Of a DNA stretch of 64,000 nt, positions 57,848 through 64,000 are shown piece after piece. Below the pieces are notes generated by a model that saw only the letters and a program-made list of their open reading frames with translations, had not been told where the DNA came from and made no database searches. Numbering within the stretch: position 1 is the first letter of the stretch; every line of letters starts with the position of its first letter. Both the position numbers and the translations under genes were made by a program. The stretch covers positions 2,542,001 through 2,606,000 of the forward strand of contig NC_007973.1 of assembly GCF_000196015.1 (NCBI RefSeq), read 5' to 3'. Origin of the DNA: Cupriavidus metallidurans CH34 (GTDB lineage: Bacteria; Pseudomonadota; Gammaproteobacteria; Burkholderiales; Burkholderiaceae).

Positions 57848-58277
57848 ACGCATCGCACTCATCGTCGCCGGGCTATCCGCCCTCGGCATCGCCACCGCGC
57901 TGGTGCTCAATGCCTTTCAGAGCAACCTTGTGTTCTTCTTCACGCCCTCGCAGGTCAGTGCCGGGGAGGCACCACTGGAGCGCACCTTTCGAGTCGGCGG
58001 CATGGTGGAACGAGGTAGTCTGAAGCGCCAGCGTGGTGAGCTTGCCGTGCAGTTCGTCATCACCGATACGGTCAAAGCAATCCCGGTCACGTATTCGGGC
58101 ATCTTGCCTGACCTGTTCAGTGAAGGAAAAGGGGTGGTTGTTCAAGGACGGCTGGACAGTGCCGGCCTCTTTCGCGCCGAGGAGGTGCTGGCCAAGCACG
58201 ACGAGAACTACATGCCGCCCGAGGCCCAGCATGCGCTGGACGAAGTCCAGAAGAAGCCGGCTTCAAGGAAGCCTTGA
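57831..58277 (+). CDS. ccmE: Haem chaperone CcmE
   Basis: A 148-residue membrane-anchored OB-fold protein. The covalent haem-binding site is HDENYMPPE (His123, Tyr127). The N-terminal anchor spans about 8-27. GTG 57831 is the start and lies within ccmD. The C-terminal tail is short and charged. It carries haem from CcmC to CcmF/H. Confidence 0.94.
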   Translation: MKPRNRRIALIVAGLSALGIATALVLNAFQSNLVFFFTPSQVSAGEAPLERTFRVGGMVERGSLKRQRGELAVQFVITDTVKAIPVTYSGILPDLFSEGKGVVVQGRLDSAGLFRAEEVLAKHDENYMPPEAQHALDEVQKKPASRKP

Positions 58278-58280
58278 CCC

Positions 58281-60242
58281 ATGATTCCAGAAATCGGCCA
58301 CCTCGCCCTCATCGCTGCCTTGTTCGTGGCACTCGCTCAAGGTGTTCTTGCCCTGGCCGGCGCGGCGCGAGCCAACCTCACCTGGATCGCGTTCGCCCGC
58401 CCCGCTGCACGCGCTCAATTCCTGTTGGTGATGGTCGGTTTTGCCGCGCTCACCTGGGCCTTTGTCGCGAAGGACTACTCGGTCGCCTACGTCGCTCAAA
58501 ACTCCAATTCTCAGCTCCCGCTGGGCTACAGAATGGCCGCGGTCTGGGGCGGACATGAGGGTTCGCTCCTGCTCTGGCTGCTGATGCAGACCGGCTGGGC
58601 CTATGCGGTCAGCCGGTTGTCGAAACAGCTTCCGGATGCCATGGTGGCGCGCGTTCTGGGCGTGCTCGGCCTGGTGACGGCCGGCTTCCTGCTGTTCGTC
58701 CTGTTGACCTCCAATCCCTTCGAGCGACTTTTCCCGGTACCGCAAGATGGATGGGATCTGAATCCGCTCCTGCAGGATATCGGCTTGATCTTTCATCCAC
58801 CGCTGCTTTACATGGGGTACGTCGGATTTTCGGTGGCCTTCGCATTCGCGATTGCTGCATTGCTTGCCGGACAACTGGACTCGACGTGGGCACGCTGGTC
58901 TCGTCCCTGGGCCACCGCAGCCTGGGCAAATCTGACGGTCGGAATCGCCTTGGGGAGTTGGTGGGCCTACTACGAGTTGGGCTGGGGGGGCTGGTGGTTT
59001 TGGGACCCGGTCGAGAACTCGTCGTTCATCCCCTGGCTGGTGGGCACCGCCTTGATCCACTCTTTGGCGGTGACGGAAAAGCGGGCCAGTTTCAAGAACT
59101 GGACGGTGCTGCTCTCGATCGGCGCATTTTCTTGCTCGCTTTTGGGTGCCTTTCTGGTGCGCTCGGGCGTACTGACTTCTGTGCATGCATTTGCCACCGA
59201 TCCGCGACGCGGGTTATTCATTCTGATTCTGCTGACGGTCATTGTGGGCACGTCGCTCGCTTTGTTCGCATGGCGAGCCCCTAAGGTCGGCATGGGAGGA
59301 CGGTTCGACATGGTCTCCAGGGAGTCCTTGCTGCTGGTCAACAATGTGCTGTTGGTCGTCACTGCCGGCGCTGTCGCGCTCGGTACGCTGTACCCACTGC
59401 TCGTCGATGCGCTGGGCCTGGGCAAGCTCTCCGTGGGGCCGCCATACTTCAATGCGGTGTTCGTGCCATTGATGATCCCCGCGTTGCTTCTGATTGCGGT
59501 AGGACCCGCCGCCAATTGGAAGGCCGCCCAGTTCGGTGCCATCTTCAGGCAGTTGCGCGTGCCGATGATTGCTGCACCCCTGGTGGGCCTGACCGCCCCG
59601 TTCGTGCTGGGGCACTGGTCAGCTTCTGCGGCGTTGGGCTTGATGCTCGCCACGTGGATTGCGGTGTCGGTGGTGACGGGCATCTTCGGCCGAATGCGCG
59701 CCACCCGCGGCGGGTTGCGTGCCCAGCCACGCAGTTGGCTTGGGATGCATATGGCGCATCTGGGCATCGCGGTATTCGTGACTGGCGTGACCATCGTCAG
59801 TGGGTATGAGACCGAGCGAGACGTTCGATTGGCCCAGGGCGAGTCCGTCAGCATCGGCGGCTACGACCTCACTTTGATCGGCGTCAGAAGCACGCGGGGG
59901 CCCAACTACGTGGCGCAGATAGGCGATATCGAACTGTCGCGCGACGGCAAGGTCTTGCGTCGGCTGCATCCGGAAAAGCGCAATTACCCGGCCTCGCAGA
60001 TGCCGATGACCGAGGTGGCGATCGATGCAAACGGACTGCGCCACGTCTACGCGGCGCTCGGCGAACCGCTCGGCGACGGTGTTTGGAGCGTTCGTGTCTA
60101 CCACAAGCCATTCGTTGACTGGATCTGGATCGGCTGCATCCTGATGGCGCTTGGCGGTGGCTTGGCCATCAGCGATCGTCGATACCGTCTGAAGCCTCGC
60201 CGTCAACACGTCGCTCCGCCATTGCCCGAGGCCGCATCATGA
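58281..60242 (+). CDS. ccmF: Haem lyase subunit CcmF
   Basis: A 653-residue polytopic membrane protein. The WWD domain GWGGWWFWDPVENSSFIPWL is at about residues 233-252, and conserved histidines lie in the helices on both sides (for example WGGHEGSLLLW near 90-100 and GTALIHSLAVTEKRASF). It ligates haem to apocytochromes with CcmH and CcmI. It begins 3 bases after ccmE and overlaps ccmG by ATGA. Confidence 0.95.
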   Translation: MIPEIGHLALIAALFVALAQGVLALAGAARANLTWIAFARPAARAQFLLVMVGFAALTWAFVAKDYSVAYVAQNSNSQLPLGYRMAAVWGGHEGSLLLWLLMQTGWAYAVSRLSKQLPDAMVARVLGVLGLVTAGFLLFVLLTSNPFERLFPVPQDGWDLNPLLQDIGLIFHPPLLYMGYVGFSVAFAFAIAALLAGQLDSTWARWSRPWATAAWANLTVGIALGSWWAYYELGWGGWWFWDPVENSSFIPWLVGTALIHSLAVTEKRASFKNWTVLLSIGAFSCSLLGAFLVRSGVLTSVHAFATDPRRGLFILILLTVIVGTSLALFAWRAPKVGMGGRFDMVSRESLLLVNNVLLVVTAGAVALGTLYPLLVDALGLGKLSVGPPYFNAVFVPLMIPALLLIAVGPAANWKAAQFGAIFRQLRVPMIAAPLVGLTAPFVLGHWSASAALGLMLATWIAVSVVTGIFGRMRATRGGLRAQPRSWLGMHMAHLGIAVFVTGVTIVSGYETERDVRLAQGESVSIGGYDLTLIGVRSTRGPNYVAQIGDIELSRDGKVLRRLHPEKRNYPASQMPMTEVAIDANGLRHVYAALGEPLGDGVWSVRVYHKPFVDWIWIGCILMALGGGLAISDRRYRLKPRRQHVAPPLPEAAS

Positions 60243-60763
60243 ACCGTTTCCTATGGCCGCTGCTCGGATTCCTTGTCTTGGTGTCGTTCCTCGCAGTGGG
60301 CCTGACGCTCAAGCCCAGCGAGGTGCCATCGCCCTTGATCAACAAGCCCGCGCCGCGCTTCAGCCTTCCGCAACTGCAAGCTCCGGACCTGACCTTCTCA
60401 TCCGAGAGCATGATCGGGAAAGTTTGGGTACTGAACGTGTGGGCTTCCTGGTGCGCGCCCTGTCTTGAGGAGCATCCTGTCATCACCGAATTGGCCAGCA
60501 GGCATGCTGTTTCGGTGGTCGGCATGAACTACAAGGACACGCCCCAGAACGCCATCGCCTGGCTACGGCGCAATGGCAATGCCTTTGAAACGACGGTCTC
60601 CGATGCGCATGGGGCGGTCGGCATCGACTTCGGGGTGTACGGCGTGCCGGAAACCTATGTGATCGATAAGGCAGGCATCATTCGCTACAAGCACACCGGG
60701 GCGATTGACGCGGGGGAAATGCGCGGCGAGCTGCTGCCGCTGGTGCGGGAGCTTGAGAAATGA
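60239..60763 (+). CDS. ccmG: Thiol-disulfide oxidoreductase CcmG/DsbE
   Basis: A 174-residue membrane-anchored thioredoxin. The anchor is at about 5-24 and the active site is WCAPC (Cys72, Cys75). The GVYGVPETYVID segment holds the cis-Pro and is the CcmG landmark. It reduces the CXXCH cysteines of apocytochromes using electrons from DsbD, for which a gene lies 1.4 kb downstream. Confidence 0.94.
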   Translation: MNRFLWPLLGFLVLVSFLAVGLTLKPSEVPSPLINKPAPRFSLPQLQAPDLTFSSESMIGKVWVLNVWASWCAPCLEEHPVITELASRHAVSVVGMNYKDTPQNAIAWLRRNGNAFETTVSDAHGAVGIDFGVYGVPETYVIDKAGIIRYKHTGAIDAGEMRGELLPLVRELEK

Positions 60764-61215
60764 TTCTCTGGCGGGTGGCATTGTTTTTCTTTCTGTTCAC
60801 GGCTCCGGTCTGGGCCAGCGACCAAGCGGCCGAGGACCGAATGCTGGGCATTGCATCCGAGTTACGTTGCCTGGTTTGCCAGAATGAATCGATTGCAGCT
60901 TCGCAGGCCGATCTTGCCGCTGACTTGCGCCAACAGATCCGCGAGCAGATCCGTGCCGGCAAGAGCGATGACGACATCCGGACTTATATGGTCGAGCGAT
61001 ACGGCGATTTCGTGCTCTATCGCCCGCCCTTGAAGCCGACAACGATGTTGCTTTGGTTTGGCCCGTTCGTGGTGCTTGCCTTGGGCATTGTGGTCTTGGT
61101 CATGAATCTGCGCAGCCGAAACCGCAAGCCGAAGCATGCTGCACTCAATGAAGAGGAGCGCAGACACGCGGACGCGCTGCTGGCTCCGCCACACAATGTA
61201 CTGGACGAAACATGA
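60760..61215 (+). CDS. ccmH: Cytochrome c maturation protein CcmH
   Basis: A 151-residue protein with a signal sequence, the LRCLVCQNESIAAS motif (Cys37, Cys40) and a C-terminal transmembrane helix (about 100-120). It is the short CcmH form; the TPR domain is encoded separately as CcmI. It overlaps both neighbours by ATGA. Confidence 0.95.
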   Translation: MILWRVALFFFLFTAPVWASDQAAEDRMLGIASELRCLVCQNESIAASQADLAADLRQQIREQIRAGKSDDDIRTYMVERYGDFVLYRPPLKPTTMLLWFGPFVVLALGIVVLVMNLRSRNRKPKHAALNEEERRHADALLAPPHNVLDET

Positions 61216-62093
61216 GCATCGTTTTCCTGACTCTGGCGTCGGTGCTCGTGGGAGGCGTCTCGATATGGCTTTCTTTCGTTCTCTGGCGAGGGGGACATGG
61301 TGCGAGCGACCAAGTTGCCCCTGAAAGCGTGAACGTCGCGGTACTGCGCGATCAATGGGCGGAGTTGGAGAGAGACCACATCAATGGCACGTTGTCGGCC
61401 AATGAATTGGCCGATGCAAGATCTGATCTTCAGCGGCGAGCGCTGAATGAAACTGCTGCTCCTCCGTTGAAATTGGGGCCGCCTGCTGGAAGCAAGCGGG
61501 CAGCGATCACTGTCGCCATTCTGCTGCCGATCGCGACAGCGCTCACCTATTCGTACCTGGGAAATCCGGCCGCCACGGACCCGTCACAGGTTCGCAGCGC
61601 GAGCATGACGACGCAAACCGATGTGCAAGCAATGGTGGCCTCTCTTCAGGCACGGCTGGCCCAGCACCCCGATGATCCTGGAGGCTGGCTCATGCTGGCG
61701 CGTTCCTACCGTTACTTCGGCGATCATGAGCAAGCCGTCAATGCCTTCACCCACGCCAATGAGCTGGTCCAGAACGATCCACAGGCGTTGGCGGAGTACG
61801 CGGAGTCGCTGTCCAGAATCCGTGGCTCCGGTTTTGAGGGAGAGCCCACTCGTCTGCTTGAGCGCGCCTTGTCGCTCGATCCCAATGCAGCCCTGCCTCT
61901 GACTCTGGCCGGCGCTGCTGCGGTGCAGCGCCGGGACTATCAAACGGCCATCGCGCACTGGGAGAAGCTGCTCGGGATGATGCCCCCCGATTCCGAGGCG
62001 GCGAAAGTCGTCGCGGCCGGGATTGAACGGGCCCGGACGGAGCAGGCGGAACTCGCCCATGGTCGATCACCAGAGCCAAGCGCAAAGCCTTGA
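61212..62093 (+). CDS. ccmI: Cytochrome c maturation protein CcmI
   Basis: A 293-residue protein with two transmembrane helices (about 2-22 and 95-113) and a TPR-rich periplasmic C-terminal part (MVASLQARLAQHPDDPGGWLMLARSYRYFGDHEQAVNAF as landmark). It binds the C-terminus of apocytochrome c for the CcmF-H complex. It is shorter than the 400-residue fused forms because the C-terminal extension is reduced. It is the last ccm gene. Confidence 0.9.
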   Translation: MSIVFLTLASVLVGGVSIWLSFVLWRGGHGASDQVAPESVNVAVLRDQWAELERDHINGTLSANELADARSDLQRRALNETAAPPLKLGPPAGSKRAAITVAILLPIATALTYSYLGNPAATDPSQVRSASMTTQTDVQAMVASLQARLAQHPDDPGGWLMLARSYRYFGDHEQAVNAFTHANELVQNDPQALAEYAESLSRIRGSGFEGEPTRLLERALSLDPNAALPLTLAGAAAVQRRDYQTAIAHWEKLLGMMPPDSEAAKVVAAGIERARTEQAELAHGRSPEPSAKP

Positions 62094-62103
62094 TGGCATC
62101 CCC

Positions 62104-62128
62104 GTCCCCCACGGGCCATTGGGGGGAC
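62104..62128 (+). terminator. Weak hairpin after ccmI
   Basis: GTCCCCC (62104-62110) pairs with GGGGGAC (62122-62128) around an 11-base loop, followed by CTTTAGTTT. The T-run is interrupted and overlaps the next regulatory box, so termination is probably partial. Confidence 0.45.
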
Positions 62129-62161
62129 CTTTAGTTTCGCTTAATCGGGTCATCGCATGAT
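62129..62161 (+). promoter_or_regulatory. PmrA/QseB-type direct-repeat promoter for dsbD
   Basis: CTTTAG (62129-62134), 5 bases (TTTCG), CTTAAT (62140-62145), 10 bases, then CATGAT (62156-62161) as -10. The core and spacing match the boxes at 44012 and 55515; the first half-site has one deviation. Confidence 0.7.
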
Positions 62162-62190
62162 CCAGGCAGCTTTGCTTGGAGGACTCGGAT

Positions 62191-64000
62191 TTGGCTTTTT
62201 ATCGGCGCATCGTAGCGATCTTTCTCCTGTGTGGTTGTGCGGTCGGCAGTGCGTGGGCGGACGGCCTTTTTCCCTCCTGGGGCCGCAGCGAGCGGCAATT
62301 TCTGGACGTTGCCGAAGTTCTCAAGCTGGACGCTGTGCAGCAGCAGGGCGATTCGTTCTCGGCCGCTGGACACGTTGCCGATGGCTACTACGTTTATCGC
62401 CATGCCATCAAGTTGGTCGATGCGCAGGGCCATGAAGTCAGCCTGACGCTTCCGGCAGGAACAGCCAAACACGACGAATTCTTTGGCGATACGGAAATCT
62501 ATACGGGCGATGCCCTCAATCTGCGCTTTCCCGCCACCGCCCCCGGCCCGCTGACACTGCATTGGCAAGGGTGCGCGGAGGCAGGTATCTGCTATCCGCC
62601 GCAGACCATGAATGTGGCATTGCCGGCAGTGGTGGCCGGCACATCCCCGACCGGCAATGACTCCGTACAGCGGAGTTCGGCTTTGACCTCCACCAACACA
62701 GTCAGCTTGGGCGGAGCTACCGAGGTGGCAGAGGATCAAGCGGCAGCGCAGCGCCTAGCAGCATTGGGCCCCGTGTGGGGAACACTGCTGTTTTTTGGCT
62801 TCGGCTTGCTGCTCGCTTTCACACCATGCTCGCTCCCGATGATCCCCATCGTCTCCACCATGGTCGTCGGCAGCCAGGCCAAGCCGCGGCGGGCTTTCTT
62901 CCTCTCTCTGTCCTATGTCCTGGCGATGGCGGGCACCTACGCCGCGGTGGGCGTGGCCGCTGGCTTGGCCGGGGCCAACCTGCAAGCCACACTGCAATCG
63001 CCTTGGCTGCTCGGAGCGTTTGCAGCCTTGTTCCTGGTCCTGGCGAGTTCACTGTTCGGCCTGTTCGAGCTGCAGATGCCCTCGGCGCTGATCAATCGGG
63101 TCGAATCCGCCGGTAGAGATCGCTCGGGCGGGAGCATCTCCGGCGCGGCGGCGCTGGGCTTCCTCTCGGCGCTTCTGGTCGGGCCTTGCATGACCGCTCC
63201 ATTGGCAGGCGCATTGCTGTACATCGGGCAGACCGGCAGCGCGGTCTACGGTGGCATGGCCTTGTTCGCGCTGGGTTTGGGCATGGGACTGCCCCTGCTG
63301 GCCATCGCCGTGTTCGGTGCCCGGGTCCTGCCACGGCCTGGCGCGTGGATGGACCGCGTGCGCGTGGCATTCGGCTACGTCATGGTGGGCATGGCCGTGA
63401 TGATGCTGACGCGCTTCCTGCCCGGCACGGTCAGCCTGGTTCTGTGGGGCGCATGGGTCTTGTCGGTGGCGATTGGCCTGATCGCGTGGGGCCAGGCCGT
63501 GGCAGCGAAGCATCGGCTGGCATGGTCGCTGCGGTCCGGCGCCGTCTTCGCCGGCTTGTGGTCCATCCTGATGCTGGTCGGCGCGGCCTCTGGCGGCGAA
63601 TCGGCATTGCAGCCGCTGGCCCACCTGCGCGGTGGTTCGACTTCGCCAGCACCGGCGGCGGGCGGCGTCGCTTACCTGCAGGCGAAATCGGTCGAGGACG
63701 TGGATGCGCATTTGGCACAGGCCGCTTCGCGCGGCCAATGGACCCTGATCGACTTCTACGCCGACTGGTGCGTCAGTTGCCATGTGATCGAACGCAACGT
63801 ATTCGGCGACCCCGCCGTCGCGTCCCGCCTGGCCCGGATGCAGGTCGTGCGACCAGATGTGACGCGCAATGATGCGACCGATCAGGCCTTGCTCAAGCAT
63901 TGGGGTGTCATGGGGCCGCCCACGCTCATTCTGGTTGGCCCGGACGGTACGGAACGCCGGGACCTGCGCGTCGTCGGTGAGATCGATGCCCGCGCCTTCC
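62191..64000 (+). CDS. dsbD: Thiol:disulfide interchange protein DsbD (3' end outside window)
   Basis: At least 603 codons. The start is TTG 62191, eight bases after GGAGG; the frame is closed by a TGA at 62158 and has no ATG or GTG before the signal peptide (AFYRRIVAIFLLCGCAVGSAWAD). The N-terminal domain has the Cys128/Cys134 pair (GCAEAGIC), the membrane domain Cys213 (TPCSLPMIPI) and Cys333 (GPCMTAPL), and the C-terminal thioredoxin domain WCVSC (Cys527, Cys530): all six catalytic cysteines of DsbD. It passes electrons from thioredoxin to periplasmic proteins such as CcmG. The reading frame continues past base 64000. Confidence 0.92.
   Translation, partial: MAFYRRIVAIFLLCGCAVGSAWADGLFPSWGRSERQFLDVAEVLKLDAVQQQGDSFSAAGHVADGYYVYRHAIKLVDAQGHEVSLTLPAGTAKHDEFFGDTEIYTGDALNLRFPATAPGPLTLHWQGCAEAGICYPPQTMNVALPAVVAGTSPTGNDSVQRSSALTSTNTVSLGGATEVAEDQAAAQRLAALGPVWGTLLFFGFGLLLAFTPCSLPMIPIVSTMVVGSQAKPRRAFFLSLSYVLAMAGTYAAVGVAAGLAGANLQATLQSPWLLGAFAALFLVLASSLFGLFELQMPSALINRVESAGRDRSGGSISGAAALGFLSALLVGPCMTAPLAGALLYIGQTGSAVYGGMALFALGLGMGLPLLAIAVFGARVLPRPGAWMDRVRVAFGYVMVGMAVMMLTRFLPGTVSLVLWGAWVLSVAIGLIAWGQAVAAKHRLAWSLRSGAVFAGLWSILMLVGAASGGESALQPLAHLRGGSTSPAPAAGGVAYLQAKSVEDVDAHLAQAASRGQWTLIDFYADWCVSCHVIERNVFGDPAVASRLARMQVVRPDVTRNDATDQALLKHWGVMGPPTLILVGPDGTERRDLRVVGEIDARAF

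Noticed and set aside
62157..62435. 92-codon frame starting ATG at 62157
   Set aside because: It is in a different frame from the DsbD coding sequence, which has complete domain evidence over the same bases; its ATG is part of the predicted -10.
1..64000. CRISPR array, tRNA, rRNA, integrase or att site
   Set aside because: No regularly spaced repeats, no tRNA cloverleaf, no rRNA and no tyrosine or serine recombinase frame were seen; the ICE ends are outside the window.

Overview
The window is GC-rich DNA from a proteobacterium. The gene families point to a betaproteobacterium of the Burkholderiales or to a Pseudomonas, but no rRNA, tRNA or housekeeping locus is present to settle the host. 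Almost everything is explained as one integrating and conjugative element (ICE) of the ICEclc / PAGI-2 / PFGI-1 type with a G-type (MPF_G) conjugation apparatus. No integrase, att site or tRNA end is visible, so both element ends lie outside the window.

Layout. Bases 1-3.8 kb: tail of a DUF6094 protein, two small paralogous ICE proteins, and an SNF2-type helicase ended by a strong terminator. 3.9-9.9 kb: first conjugation block (PilL-type lipoprotein, TIGR03759, transglycosylase, TIGR03765, TraD coupling ATPase, TIGR03747). 9.96-17.27 kb: an eight-gene, tightly coupled operon on the opposite strand: HTH antitoxin, PIN toxin, then a type III CBASS set (TRIP13-like ATPase, two HORMA proteins, cyclic-oligonucleotide synthase, NucC nuclease) and a large SMC/RecF-like ATPase. 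It splits the conjugation genes. 17.4-31.5 kb: second conjugation block (RAQPRD, pilin-like and core-complex proteins, VirB4-like ATPase, DsbA-like, RadC, TraU/TraH/TraG-like). 31.5-35.4 kb: DUF3742, an Xre-RES toxin-antitoxin pair, and the MobH relaxase.

35.4-64 kb is cargo. It begins with an AraC-type regulator and a crotonase. Next comes a sulfide/persulfide cluster (DsrE-like, AhpD-like, MFS exporter, BigR-type persulfide repressor, membrane rhodanese, Blh-type dioxygenase, sulfide:quinone oxidoreductase fusion). It is followed by an operon for a cbb3-like terminal oxidase (CcoN, CcoO and CcoP-like), a TsdA-like thiosulfate dehydrogenase, a CcoI-type copper ATPase and an apolipoprotein N-acyltransferase. 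Last come a two-component system, a complete ccmABCDEFGHI operon and a dsbD gene that runs off the end. Together these could move electrons from sulfide and thiosulfate to oxygen through c-type cytochromes that the element itself helps to mature.

Two regulatory points stand out. Four cargo promoters (upstream of blh-sqr, the oxidase operon, ccmA and dsbD) share one architecture: a PmrA/QseB-type direct repeat (two TTAA-core hexamers 5 bases apart), then exactly 10 bases, then a CANNAT -10 hexamer. The likely cognate response regulator is intact, but its sensor kinase is cut in two by an IS30-family element with a 4-bp target duplication; removing the element restores the reading frame exactly.
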